A stretch of 44,914 nucleotides of DNA from Pseudomonas donghuensis (GTDB lineage: Bacteria; Pseudomonadota; Gammaproteobacteria; Pseudomonadales; Pseudomonadaceae). The notes below the pieces were generated by a model. That model was not told the DNA's origin, ran no database searches, and saw only the letters and a program-made list of their open reading frames with translations. The DNA is taken from NCBI RefSeq assembly GCF_000259195.1, contig NZ_JH650783.1, positions 5,039 through 49,952 on the forward strand. The letters are read 5' to 3'. Each line of letters starts with the position of its first letter. Within the stretch, counting starts at the first letter, position 1. Shown piece after piece: positions 9,163-18,717 of this stretch. Both the position numbers and the translations under genes were made by a program.

Positions 9163-12100
9163 TTGACCAATCTCTCTCAGCCGTCATCCCTGCGCAAGCC
9201 GGCCACTGCGTCAGGCTCGCCGCTGCGCGGTTCATTGAAAGGCGCGCTGGCCCTGTTGGTGCTGTTGCTGCTCGGCCTGCTGCTGTGGCAGTTGATTGCC
9301 CAGTTCCGTCATACCCAGGCTGACCAGTATCAGCAAAGCTTGAACGACAGTGCCGAGCTCGCCGATCACATGAGCCTGAACATGGCGCTCAAGGCCCAGG
9401 TGGCGCTCAATCAGTTCCAGCAATACCGCGTGTCGCCTGGCCCGGAACACCTGCCAAAAGTCATCGCCCAGTTGCGCCAGCAACAGCCGAACCTGCTCAG
9501 TGTCGCCTGGATCGGCGCCGACGGCAGTCTACAGGCCGACAGCCTGAACGCCAGCCCCGATTACCAGGTGCTGGACGAGCTGCTGCGGCTGAACCAGGGG
9601 CGCGACTACTATTACAGCAACAGCGCCGATAACCAGCAGGTCTACCTGTTGCTGCGCCAGCCGGGCGAAGCGCCCAGCGGCTACTGGTTCCTGCGCCTGG
9701 CGCCGAGCTACTACAGCGACCTGACCACCCACCTGGACCGGCCCAACCACCCCTTGTGGTTGCTGGAAAACAGCCGTACCGGCGACATCATCAACCGCCA
9801 TCAACCGACTCCCGGCAGCGATGAGCCGCTGCAAAGCGTGATGCTGGCGTTTCTCGACAACAGCACCTGGCAGTTGCGCGGCCTGTTCGATGCAGGCCTT
9901 GCCCGCCAGCAACTGTTGCCGGCACTGATCGGCAAATGCGTACTGGGGCTGTTCTGCGCACTGATACCGCTGCTGGCCTTGATCAACATGCGCCGCCGGC
10001 ATCGCCTGCTGCAGGAAAGCCGTCGGCGCTACCACGACATTTTCGAAGGTACCGGGGTCGCGCTGTGCGTGCTCGACCTCTCCGGCCTGCCCGGTCAGCT
10101 CGAGCGGTATCGCCTGCGCAGCCGCCCGGCCCTGGAACAGCGCCTGGCGTTCGACCAGCCTTTGCGCCGGGTGCTGCTGCAAGAACTGAAAGTCACCGAA
10201 GTCAATCAGGTGGCCCTGCAACTGCTCGGCGTCAATTGCTGTGACAGTGCCTGGCAGCGCCTGGTCGAAGGTTCGCAGACCGACAGCGACGGTATCGGCG
10301 TCCAGCTGCTCGGGGCGATCCTCGACAACCAGCAACAGCTGGAGCTGGAGGTACGCCTGCCGACGGCGGATGGCGAGGACCTGCACCTGTGGCTGATGGT
10401 GCGCTTCCCGCAGCAGCGCCGTGATTATCAGGCGGTGATCCTCAGCATCAGCGATATCACCAGCCGCAAGCAGGTCGAGCTGTCGTTGCTCGAACGCGAA
10501 AGCTTCTGGTCGGACGTGGTGCGCACCGTGCCTGACCAGCTGTACGTGCAGGATGTGCAAAGCCAGCTGATGATCTTCAGCAACCGCAACCTCGGCCAGA
10601 CCCTGGGCTACAGCCGCGCGGAGCTGGCGAAGATGGGCGATCATTTTTGGGAGTTGCTGCTGCACCCGGACGATGCCCAGCTGTACCGGCAATTGCGCCA
10701 GCAACAACGCCACTCGGGTTATGTCGAGCAACTGCATTGCCAGCTGCGTTTGCGCCACCACGACCAGTGCTGGCGCCGCTTCGACATTCGCGAACAGGCC
10801 CTGACCCGCAACAGCGCAGGTTGCGTGACGCGGATCATCGGCGTCGGCAAGGACGTTACCGAGCAGATCGAGGCCAGCGAATCCCTGCGCGACAGCGAAC
10901 AACGCTACCGCATGCTCGCTGAAAGCATCAGCGACGTGATCTTCTCCACCGACAGCCAACTGCAACTGAACTACGTCAGCCCGTCGATCCAGGCGGTCCT
11001 GGGCTTTGAAGTGGAGTGGATCATCGAAAACGGCTGGCATTCGACCATCGCCAACCCGGCCCAGCTCACCGGCATCTACAGCCTGGTCGAGCGGGTCAAC
11101 AAGGCCCTCGGCGACCCCGAACAGCTGGAGCAGTTGCGCACCCAATTGCCGACCCAGCTGTTTCTGTTCGACTGCCTGCGCGCCGATGGCCGCAAGATCC
11201 CGATCGAGCTGCGCCTGGTGCTGGTCTGGGATGACCAGGAGCGCTTCGAAGGCATCCTTGGCGTCGGCCGCGACATCAGCCAGCAACGCCGCGCCGAGAA
11301 AGACCTGCGCATGGCCGCCACGGTATTCGAGCACTCGACCTCGGCGATCCTCATCACCGACCCGGCCGGTTACATCGTCCAGGCCAACGAAGCCTTCAGC
11401 CGCGTCAGTGGCTACGCCGTAGCCGATGTACTGGACCAGTTGCCGAGCCTGCTGACCGTCGATGAGCATCAGGATGCCCACCTGCGCTACGTGCTCAAGC
11501 AGCTGCACCAGCGCGGCACCTGGGAAGGCGAAGTGTGGCTCAAGCGCCGCAACGGTGAACACTACCCGGCCTGGGTCGGCATCACCGCGGTGCTCGACGA
11601 TGAAGGCGACCTGGCCAGCTACGTGTGCTTCTTTACCGACATCAGCGAGCGCAAGGCCAGTGAACAGCGCATCCACCGCCTGGCCTACTACGATGCCCTG
11701 ACCCACCTGCCCAACCGCACCCTGTTCCAGGACCGCCTGCATACGGCCCTGCAGCAAGCCGATCGGCACAAGGCCTGGGTGGTGCTGATGTTCCTCGACC
11801 TCGACCGCTTCAAGCCGATCAACGACTCCCTCGGCCATGCCGCGGGCGATCGCATGCTCAAGGACATGGCCGAGCGCCTGCTCGACTGCGTCGATGACGA
11901 CGACACCGTGGCGCGCATGGGTGGCGATGAATTCACCTTGCTGCTGCAACCGCGCGCCACCCGGGAAATGGCCTTGAACCGCGCCATTCACGTGGCCGAA
12001 CAGATTCTCGGCAGCCTGGTGCGACCGTTCGTGCTGGAGAACCGCGAGTTCTTCGTCACCGCCAGTATCGGCATCGCCCTCAGCCCGCAGGATGGCAGCG

Positions 12101-12993
12101 AGCTCAGCCAGCTGATGAAGAACGCCGACACCGCCATGTACCACGCCAAGGAGCGCGGCAAGAACAATTTCCAGTTCTACCAGGCCGACATGAACGCCAG
12201 TGCCCTGGAGCGCCTGGAGCTGGAAAGCGACCTGCGCCACGCCCTGGAGCAGAACGAGTTCATCCTTTATTACCAACCGCAGTTCAGCGGCGACGGCAAG
12301 CGCCTGACCGGCGCCGAGGCGCTGCTGCGCTGGCGCCATCCGCGGCGCGGGCTGGTGCCGCCAGGGGACTTCATCCCGGTGATCGAGGAGCTCGGCCTGG
12401 TGGTCGATGTCGGCGATTGGGTACTCAAGGAGGCCAGCCGCCAGCTCAAGGCCTGGCACCAGGCCAAGGTGCGGGTGCCGAAGGTCTCGGTGAACATCTC
12501 GGCGCGCCAGTTCTCCGACGGCCAGTTGGGCGAGCGCATCGCCACCATCCTCAAGGAAACCGGCCTGCCGCCGGCGTGCCTGGAGCTGGAACTGACCGAA
12601 AGTATCCTGATGCGCGAGGTCAACGAGGCCATGGTGATCCTCGACAGCCTGAAGAACCTCGGCCTGAGCATCGCGGTCGACGACTTCGGCACCGGCTATT
12701 CGTCGCTCAACTACCTCAAGCAGTTCCCCATCGACGTGCTGAAGATCGACCGCACCTTCGTTGACGGCCTGCCCGAGGGTGAACAGGATGCGCAGATTGC
12801 CCGGGCGATCATCGCCATGGCCCACAGCCTGAACCTGGCGGTGATCGCCGAGGGCGTGGAAACCCACGAGCAGTTGGAGTTCCTCCGTGAGCACGGCTGT
12901 GACGAGGTGCAGGGTTACCTGTTCGGGCGGCCGATGCCGGCGCATCAGTTCGAGGCGCAATTCAGCAACGAAACCTTGTTCATGTTCGAGTAG
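9163..12993 (+). CDS. morA: Membrane c-di-GMP cyclase/phosphodiesterase MorA
   Basis: The 1276-residue protein has a transmembrane helix at about 26-46 (ALALLVLLLLGLLLWQL), a periplasmic sensor region to about 250, a second helix at about 253-273, at least three PAS domains, then GGDEF (920-924) and EAL (1052-1054) domains. The EAL side is intact, with DDFGTGYSS at 1173, KIDRTFVDG and IAEGVET. Both catalytic motifs are present, so it could make and degrade c-di-GMP. The inhibitory-site Arg is absent: the RxxD position reads DDDD. In P. putida and P. aeruginosa MorA controls flagellation, motility and biofilm. TTG 9163 is the only start after the upstream stop that keeps the first helix. Confidence 0.93.
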   Translation: MTNLSQPSSLRKPATASGSPLRGSLKGALALLVLLLLGLLLWQLIAQFRHTQADQYQQSLNDSAELADHMSLNMALKAQVALNQFQQYRVSPGPEHLPKVIAQLRQQQPNLLSVAWIGADGSLQADSLNASPDYQVLDELLRLNQGRDYYYSNSADNQQVYLLLRQPGEAPSGYWFLRLAPSYYSDLTTHLDRPNHPLWLLENSRTGDIINRHQPTPGSDEPLQSVMLAFLDNSTWQLRGLFDAGLARQQLLPALIGKCVLGLFCALIPLLALINMRRRHRLLQESRRRYHDIFEGTGVALCVLDLSGLPGQLERYRLRSRPALEQRLAFDQPLRRVLLQELKVTEVNQVALQLLGVNCCDSAWQRLVEGSQTDSDGIGVQLLGAILDNQQQLELEVRLPTADGEDLHLWLMVRFPQQRRDYQAVILSISDITSRKQVELSLLERESFWSDVVRTVPDQLYVQDVQSQLMIFSNRNLGQTLGYSRAELAKMGDHFWELLLHPDDAQLYRQLRQQQRHSGYVEQLHCQLRLRHHDQCWRRFDIREQALTRNSAGCVTRIIGVGKDVTEQIEASESLRDSEQRYRMLAESISDVIFSTDSQLQLNYVSPSIQAVLGFEVEWIIENGWHSTIANPAQLTGIYSLVERVNKALGDPEQLEQLRTQLPTQLFLFDCLRADGRKIPIELRLVLVWDDQERFEGILGVGRDISQQRRAEKDLRMAATVFEHSTSAILITDPAGYIVQANEAFSRVSGYAVADVLDQLPSLLTVDEHQDAHLRYVLKQLHQRGTWEGEVWLKRRNGEHYPAWVGITAVLDDEGDLASYVCFFTDISERKASEQRIHRLAYYDALTHLPNRTLFQDRLHTALQQADRHKAWVVLMFLDLDRFKPINDSLGHAAGDRMLKDMAERLLDCVDDDDTVARMGGDEFTLLLQPRATREMALNRAIHVAEQILGSLVRPFVLENREFFVTASIGIALSPQDGSELSQLMKNADTAMYHAKERGKNNFQFYQADMNASALERLELESDLRHALEQNEFILYYQPQFSGDGKRLTGAEALLRWRHPRRGLVPPGDFIPVIEELGLVVDVGDWVLKEASRQLKAWHQAKVRVPKVSVNISARQFSDGQLGERIATILKETGLPPACLELELTESILMREVNEAMVILDSLKNLGLSIAVDDFGTGYSSLNYLKQFPIDVLKIDRTFVDGLPEGEQDAQIARAIIAMAHSLNLAVIAEGVETHEQLEFLREHGCDEVQGYLFGRPMPAHQFEAQFSNETLFMFE

Positions 12994-12998
12994 GCAGG

Positions 12999-13082
12999 AA
13001 GCTGCAAGCCTTAAGCTACAAGCGGCAAGTTAGAAGCGTTACGCGTTCGGCCTTTGACTTGCCGCTTGAAGCTTGCAGCTTG
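12999..13082. repeat. Imperfect inverted repeat element between morA and glyA
   Basis: The left arm (12999-13030) and right arm (13057-13082) share AAGCTGCAAGC and AAGCGGCAAGT in inverted orientation, separated by different short spacers. This is not the REP family of the other gaps. It may form a long stem and act as the morA transcript end, but no U-tract is present. Confidence 0.65.
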
Positions 13083-13189
13083 TCGCTCATGAGCCCCATT
13101 TGTCTGCGACATGATGCCCTTTCATATGCCAGACAAAAGCTGATGAGGTAGAATGCCCGCCTATTTCAGCACGATCCTTGAGGACCGCC

Positions 13190-14443
<1,254 letters not shown>

Positions 14444-14461
14444 GCACAGCGTCATGATGTG

Positions 14462-14492
14462 AAAAAGCCCGGCTCAAGAGCCGGGCTTTTTT
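14462..14492 (+). terminator. Intrinsic terminator of glyA
   Basis: A-run, GC-rich stem GCCCGGCTC/GAGCCGGGC with a two- to four-base loop, then six Ts, 19 bases after the glyA stop. Confidence 0.93.
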
Positions 14493-14496
14493 GTAC

Positions 14497-14570
14497 CTGT
14501 AGGAGCGGGCTTGCCCCGCGATGCAATAGTGATCGCACCATCGCATCGCGGGGCAAGCCCGCTCCTACAG
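14497..14570. repeat. Perfect inverted REP pair (GCGGGCTTGCCCCGC type)
   Basis: Two 28-base arms (14497-14524 and 14543-14570) are perfect reverse complements around an 18-base loop. Each arm contains the internal palindrome GCGGGCTTGCCCCGC. The right arm overlaps the 3' end of yjiA and provides its stop codon. Confidence 0.9.
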
Positions 14571-15533
14571 AGTCAAAGCCTCAAACCCTTCGCGAATCTT
14601 CGCCTCCGGCAAATCGTCGGCAATGAACACCATCACACTCTCGCGCACTTCCCCCTCTGCCCACTCAGTATCCCAGTCAAAGCCATAAAGCTTGAGCACG
14701 CCCTGGAACACCAGGCGCCGCTCCTCTGCGGCAATGTTCAGCACGCCCTTGTAGCGCAGCAGCTGCTTGCCGTGTTCCTCCAGCAACTGGTTCATGAAGT
14801 CGCTGAGGCGATCAATGTCCAGCGGCGTATCGGTGCGCAGCACCAGGCTGGAGATCCGATCCGGCGTCGCCGTCTGCACGACCGGGCGCAGGCTCAAACC
14901 GCCACCCAGGTCGGCATTGAGGTTGAAGCCGCGCACATCGAGCAATTCGGCCAGGTCGATCTTGCCATGCTCCACCACCCGAATCGGCGCACGACGGTTG
15001 ATCCGCCCCAGGCGCTCGCTCAGGGCCTGGAAGCTGGCGCCATCGACCAGGTCGGTCTTGCTCACCAGCAGGCGGTCGGCAAAGCCGATCTGCGCCTGGG
15101 CAATGGTCTGGGTCAGGTGCAACTCAGCGTGCGCCGCATCCACCAGGGTGATGATGCCGTCGAGGAGGTAGCGCTCGCGCAGTTCTTCGTCGATGAAGAA
15201 GGTTTGCGCCACCGGCGCCGGGTCGGCCAGGCCCGTGCACTCGATTACCAGGCGGTCAAAGGCGATCTCGCCGCTGTCCAGGCGCTCGAGCAGCAGGTAC
15301 AGCGCTTTGGTCAGGTCGGTGTGGATGCTGCAGCACACGCAACCGTTGGCCAGGGTCATGACCTGCACCGGTTCATCGCCCAGCAACTGCGAATCGATGC
15401 CGGCATCGCTGAATTCGTTTTCGATGACGGCGATCTTCAGGCCATGCTCGGCCTTGAGCAGGTGACGCAGCAAGGTGGTCTTGCCGGCGCCGAGAAAGCC
15501 ACTGAGTACGGTGACGGGAATGGGAGATAACAA
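14565..15533 (-). CDS. yjiA: CobW/YjiA-family GTP-binding protein
   Basis: This G3E-type P-loop GTPase is 322 residues. It carries Walker A GFLGAGKTT near the N-terminus, the family metal motif CVCC within ANGCVCCSI, VIECTGLADP (Walker B/G3 region) and the guanine-specificity motif SKTD. The C-terminal half holds a CobW_C domain. Such proteins handle metals; E. coli YjiA binds zinc and has GTPase activity. Start: TTG 15533, with AGGAG eight bases upstream; the preceding sequence in frame is a hairpin and not coding. It is the third gene of the cstA-yjiX-yjiA operon. The TAG stop lies inside a REP arm. Confidence 0.88.
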   Translation of the reverse strand: MLSPIPVTVLSGFLGAGKTTLLRHLLKAEHGLKIAVIENEFSDAGIDSQLLGDEPVQVMTLANGCVCCSIHTDLTKALYLLLERLDSGEIAFDRLVIECTGLADPAPVAQTFFIDEELRERYLLDGIITLVDAAHAELHLTQTIAQAQIGFADRLLVSKTDLVDGASFQALSERLGRINRRAPIRVVEHGKIDLAELLDVRGFNLNADLGGGLSLRPVVQTATPDRISSLVLRTDTPLDIDRLSDFMNQLLEEHGKQLLRYKGVLNIAAEERRLVFQGVLKLYGFDWDTEWAEGEVRESVMVFIADDLPEAKIREGFEALTL

Positions 15534-15561
15534 ACCGAATACTCCTGAACGCTGAAAATGA

Positions 15562-15595
15562 CTGTGGGAGCCCGGCGCGAACCAGGCTCCCACAG
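15562..15595. repeat. Hairpin repeat between yjiX and yjiA
   Basis: Arms CTGTGGGAGCC (15562-15572) and GGCTCCCACAG (15585-15595) are perfect complements around a 12-base loop. The outer bases match the ends of REP units (CTGTGGGAGC), so this looks like a degenerate or solo REP hairpin within the operon. Confidence 0.7.
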
Positions 15596-15623
15596 CTTTG
15601 TCACTTGCCTTGCATGCCGCTTT

Positions 15624-15821
15624 TCAACAGCACTTGGGCCCACCCTTGCCGCCGTAACGAGCCTCCTGGCGTTCGCGGAAGAACTCCTCGTAGGTCATCA
15701 CCGGCTTGTCCGGGTGCTTGGTCTGCATATGCTCGACGTAGTTGTCGTAGTCGGGCATGCCGACCATCAGGCGGGCTGCCTGCCCCAGGTACTTACCCAG
15801 TCGACCGAGATCGTTGAACAT
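15624..15821 (-). CDS. yjiX: YbdD/YjiX family small protein (DUF466)
   Basis: The 65-residue protein has the DUF466 pattern: LGQAARLMVGMPDYDNYVEH, HPDKPVMTYEEFFRER and the C-terminal RYGGKGGPKCC with a terminal Cys-Cys. Start: ATG 15821 with GAGGAA upstream; a GTG immediately before it (15824) is equally placed. In enterobacteria the same gene follows cstA (ybdD) or btsT (yjiX) and is needed for transporter function, which the spacing here (18 bases after cstA) supports. The function is likely as a transporter partner. Confidence 0.93.
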   Translation of the reverse strand: MFNDLGRLGKYLGQAARLMVGMPDYDNYVEHMQTKHPDKPVMTYEEFFRERQEARYGGKGGPKCC

Positions 15822-15839
15822 CACTGCATTCCTCTTCGG

Positions 15840-17906
15840 TTACGCATCCGGCAGGGCCTGGAACGGGGACTCTTTGTCAGTCCGCTCTTTTTTGCCCAGG
15901 GCAGCGATGCCGACCTTGAGGGCGAAGAACAGAATGCTGAAGACCACGAACAGGAACAGGCCGGTCAGGGCCGCGTTGGTGTAGGCGTTGAAAATCACGT
16001 GCTGCATCTGGCCGATGTCCTTGGCCGGGGCCAGCACCTGCCCGGCGTCGAGCGCCGCGCTGTACTTGTTGGCCAGGGCCAGGAAGCCGACTGCCGGGTT
16101 CGGGTCGAACAGCTTGATGAAGCCGGCAGTGGTGGTGCAGATCAGCAGCCATACCGCAGGCACCAGGGTGACCCACATGTAGCGTTGGCGCTTCATCTTG
16201 ATCAGCACCACGGTGCCGAGCATCAGGGCGATGCCGGCGAGCATCTGGTTGGAGATGCCGAACAGCGGCCACAAGGTGTTGATGCCGCCCAGCGGATCGA
16301 TCACGCCCTGGTACAGCAGGTAACCCCACAGCGCCACGCAACCGGCGGTGGCGAGCAGGTTGGCGCCCCACGATTCGGTGCGTTTGAGTGCAGGTACGAA
16401 GCTGCCCAGCAGGTCCTGAAGCATGAAGCGCCCGGCACGGGTACCGGCGTCCACAGCGGTGAGGATGAACAGCGCCTCGAACAGGATCGCGAAGTGGTAC
16501 CAGAAGGCCATGGTGTTTTCACCCGGCAGCACCTGGTGGAGGATCTGCGCGATCCCCACCGCCAGGGTCGGCGCACCGCCGGCACGAGCCAGGATGGTGT
16601 GCTCGCCGATGTCCTTGGCCACCGCTTCGAGGGCGTCCGGGGAAATGGCAAAGCCCCAGCTGCTGACGGTCTGCGCCACCGACACGACGTCGGCGCCAAC
16701 CACTGCGGCCGGGCTGTTCATGGCGAAGTACACGCCTGGCTCGATCACCGAGGCGGCAACCATGGCCATGATCGCCACGAACGACTCCATGAGCATGCCA
16801 CCGTAGCCGATGTAACGGGCGTTGACTTCGTTATCCAGCAGTTTCGGCGTGGTCCCCGAAGAAATCAGCGCGTGGAAGCCCGATACCGCGCCGCAGGCGA
16901 TGGTGATGAACAGGAACGGGAACAGGGTGCCTTTCCAGACCGGGCCGGTACCGTCGGTGAACTGGGTCAGCGCCGGCATTTTAAGCTCGGGAGCGATGAT
17001 CAGGATACCGATGGCCAGGCCGACGATGGTGCCGATCTTGAGAAAGGTCGACAGGTAGTCACGCGGTGCCAGCACCAGCCACACCGGCAGTACCGCGGCA
17101 ACGAAACCGTAGCCCACCAGCATCCAGGTGATCTGCACGCCGGTGAAGGTGAACGCCGGGCCCCAGACCGGGTCGGCGGCAACCTGGCCCCCCAGCCAGA
17201 TCGACAGCAACAGCAGCACCACGCCAATCAGCGAAATCTCACCGATATGGCCCGGGCGGATGTAGCGCATGTAGATGCCCATGAACATCGCGATCGGGAT
17301 GGTCGCCATCACCGTGAACATGCCCCATGGGCTCTCGGCCAGGGCCTTGACCACGATCAGCGCCAGCACCGCAAGGATGATGATCATGATCAGGAAGCAG
17401 CCGAACAGGGCAATGGTGCCCGGAATCCGGCCCATCTCTTCACGGACCATGTCGCCCAGCGAGCGGCCGTTGCGGCGGGTGGAGAGGAACAGGATCATGA
17501 AGTCCTGTACCGCACCGGCCAGCACCACCCCGGCAATCAGCCAGAGCGTGCCCGGCAGGTACCCCATCTGCGCCGCCAGCACCGGACCGACCAAGGGACC
17601 GGCACCGGCAATCGCGGCGAAGTGGTGACCGAAAAGAATGTGTTTGTTGGTCGGCACGTAGTCCAGACCGTCGTTGTTAAGCACCGCCGGAGTGGCCCGA
17701 CGTGGGTCCAGCTGCATCACCTTGGTGGCGATGAACAGGCTGTAGTAGCGATAGGCGACCAGGTAGATGGCCACCGAAGCGACGACAATCCACAAGGCGT
17801 TGATGGCCTCGCCACGACGCAGGGCGACCACACCCAGCGCACAGGCTCCTATGACTGCCAGCGCCAACCACGGAATGTGGCGTAGCAGGCTATTATTGTT
17901 GTTCAT
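15840..17906 (-). CDS. cstA: CstA/BtsT-family carbon starvation transporter
   Basis: The 688-residue integral membrane protein carries many hydrophobic helices and CstA blocks such as AAIAGAGPLVGPVLAAQMGYLPG, VAYGFHALISSGTT-like GFHALISSGTTPK and DAGTRAGRFMLQDLLG. Family members import pyruvate (BtsT, CstA) or peptides under carbon limitation. Start: ATG 17906 (MNNNNSLLRHIPW) with GGAAGC upstream; the 36-residue upstream extension is not homologous. It heads a three-gene operon with yjiX and yjiA, the same order as the E. coli btsT-yjiX-yjiA operon. CstA and BtsT cannot be told apart here. Confidence 0.92.
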   Translation of the reverse strand: MNNNNSLLRHIPWLALAVIGACALGVVALRRGEAINALWIVVASVAIYLVAYRYYSLFIATKVMQLDPRRATPAVLNNDGLDYVPTNKHILFGHHFAAIAGAGPLVGPVLAAQMGYLPGTLWLIAGVVLAGAVQDFMILFLSTRRNGRSLGDMVREEMGRIPGTIALFGCFLIMIIILAVLALIVVKALAESPWGMFTVMATIPIAMFMGIYMRYIRPGHIGEISLIGVVLLLLSIWLGGQVAADPVWGPAFTFTGVQITWMLVGYGFVAAVLPVWLVLAPRDYLSTFLKIGTIVGLAIGILIIAPELKMPALTQFTDGTGPVWKGTLFPFLFITIACGAVSGFHALISSGTTPKLLDNEVNARYIGYGGMLMESFVAIMAMVAASVIEPGVYFAMNSPAAVVGADVVSVAQTVSSWGFAISPDALEAVAKDIGEHTILARAGGAPTLAVGIAQILHQVLPGENTMAFWYHFAILFEALFILTAVDAGTRAGRFMLQDLLGSFVPALKRTESWGANLLATAGCVALWGYLLYQGVIDPLGGINTLWPLFGISNQMLAGIALMLGTVVLIKMKRQRYMWVTLVPAVWLLICTTTAGFIKLFDPNPAVGFLALANKYSAALDAGQVLAPAKDIGQMQHVIFNAYTNAALTGLFLFVVFSILFFALKVGIAALGKKERTDKESPFQALPDA

Positions 17907-18089
17907 GGTTTGCTTCCAGCTAGTGGATAAAAGACAGCCTTTCGAGTCTAGCGATACTGGCAGGAAAGGCCAGCCCCCACGTTGGTCTAGAGCCCTCCAG
18001 CGTGGGTTGGACAAACCTCGTTATGCGCCCTTGCGCGGGCCTTGGCAAGTGCTGAGCTATAGTCAGGAAGAACCCCGGAGTGCCTGAAC

Positions 18090-18455
18090 ATGAGCGACCC
18101 CCAAGAACGTCGACGTTTCCAGCGAGTAGCCTTCGATAGCCCCACCGAACTGCGTCAGGGCGATCGGTACTGGCCGGTCGAGCTGATTGACCTGTCCCTC
18201 AAGGGCTTGCTGATCAAGTGCCCAGAACCTTGGGACCCCGACCTGACCCAGGACTTCGAGGCCCTTGTCCACCTGGGGGAGCAAGTAACGCTATGGATGC
18301 AGGTGGAACTGCGCCATGAGGAAGGCAATCGACTGGGTTTTGTTTGCCTGCGTACTGATATCGATTCATCGTGCCATTTGCGGCGTTTGGTCGAACTCAA
18401 CCTGGCCGACAACCCCGAAATGATGCGTGAACTGCGGGAATTGATCGAAGATTAG
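18090..18455 (+). CDS. mapZ: PilZ-domain c-di-GMP receptor, MapZ homologue
   Basis: This 121-residue single-domain protein has the full c-di-GMP-binding signature: ERRRFQR (R7-R12) and DLSLKG (D34, S36, G39). The tail SCHLRRLVELNLADN is shared, as I recall it, with P. aeruginosa PA4608 (MapZ). MapZ binds the chemotaxis methyltransferase CheR1 when loaded with c-di-GMP and alters flagellar switching. A GGAG lies upstream of the ATG. It is divergent from cstA, as in P. aeruginosa. The partner interaction is inferred by homology only. Confidence 0.88.
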   Translation: MSDPQERRRFQRVAFDSPTELRQGDRYWPVELIDLSLKGLLIKCPEPWDPDLTQDFEALVHLGEQVTLWMQVELRHEEGNRLGFVCLRTDIDSSCHLRRLVELNLADNPEMMRELRELIED

Positions 18456-18496
18456 AATCTGTTAGCACCCTAACCACCAGCCTACCCCTTGCTTTT

Positions 18497-18518
18497 CTGT
18501 CCATCTGGACAGCTTTTT
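18497..18518 (+). terminator. Intrinsic terminator of mapZ
   Basis: CTGTCC/GGACAG stem with ATCT loop followed by CTTTTTC, about 40 bases after the mapZ stop. Confidence 0.8.
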
Positions 18519-18609
18519 CAGCCTCCCTGTCATTTCTCACGCAGCCTTGCGAGGGCTGCGCGCAGCTGTTGGAACGATCTCTGCATCCAGCCCTGAAGCC
18601 AAACCATAG

Positions 18610-18682
18610 GTAGGACTGTTCCTACGCAAATCTAAAAATTGTATACAATTGTTCTGGCATTCATGTGTAGGACTTGTCTACA
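18610..18682. promoter_or_regulatory. Three palindromes in the NCS2 permease promoter region
   Basis: GTAGGACTGTTCCTAC (18610-18625) is a perfect interrupted palindrome. AATTGTATACAATT (18637-18650) is a perfect 14-mer. TGTAGGACTTGTCTACA (18666-18682) has 5-bp arms and resembles the first (shared GTAGGACT..GT..CTAC). The TGTATACA core resembles GntR-type operators. All lie within 110 bases upstream of the permease ATG. Regulator and promoter are not identified. Confidence 0.5.
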
Positions 18683-18717
18683 GTAGCGCCACAACAATAA
18701 AACTGAGAACTTGCCCC

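Noticed and set aside
9529..12960. 1143-residue minus-strand frame opposite morA
   Set aside because: A shadow of a GC-rich gene in the complementary frame; morA has all domain motifs on the plus strand.
15558..17885. 775-residue plus-strand frame opposite cstA
   Set aside because: Low-complexity His/Gln/Arg/Gly-rich translation typical of antisense reading; cstA is unmistakable on the minus strand.
18610..18682. Purine riboswitch ahead of the urate/xanthine permease
   Set aside because: The palindromes are short, AT-rich and symmetric, like protein operators, and no aptamer-like multi-stem structure is seen.
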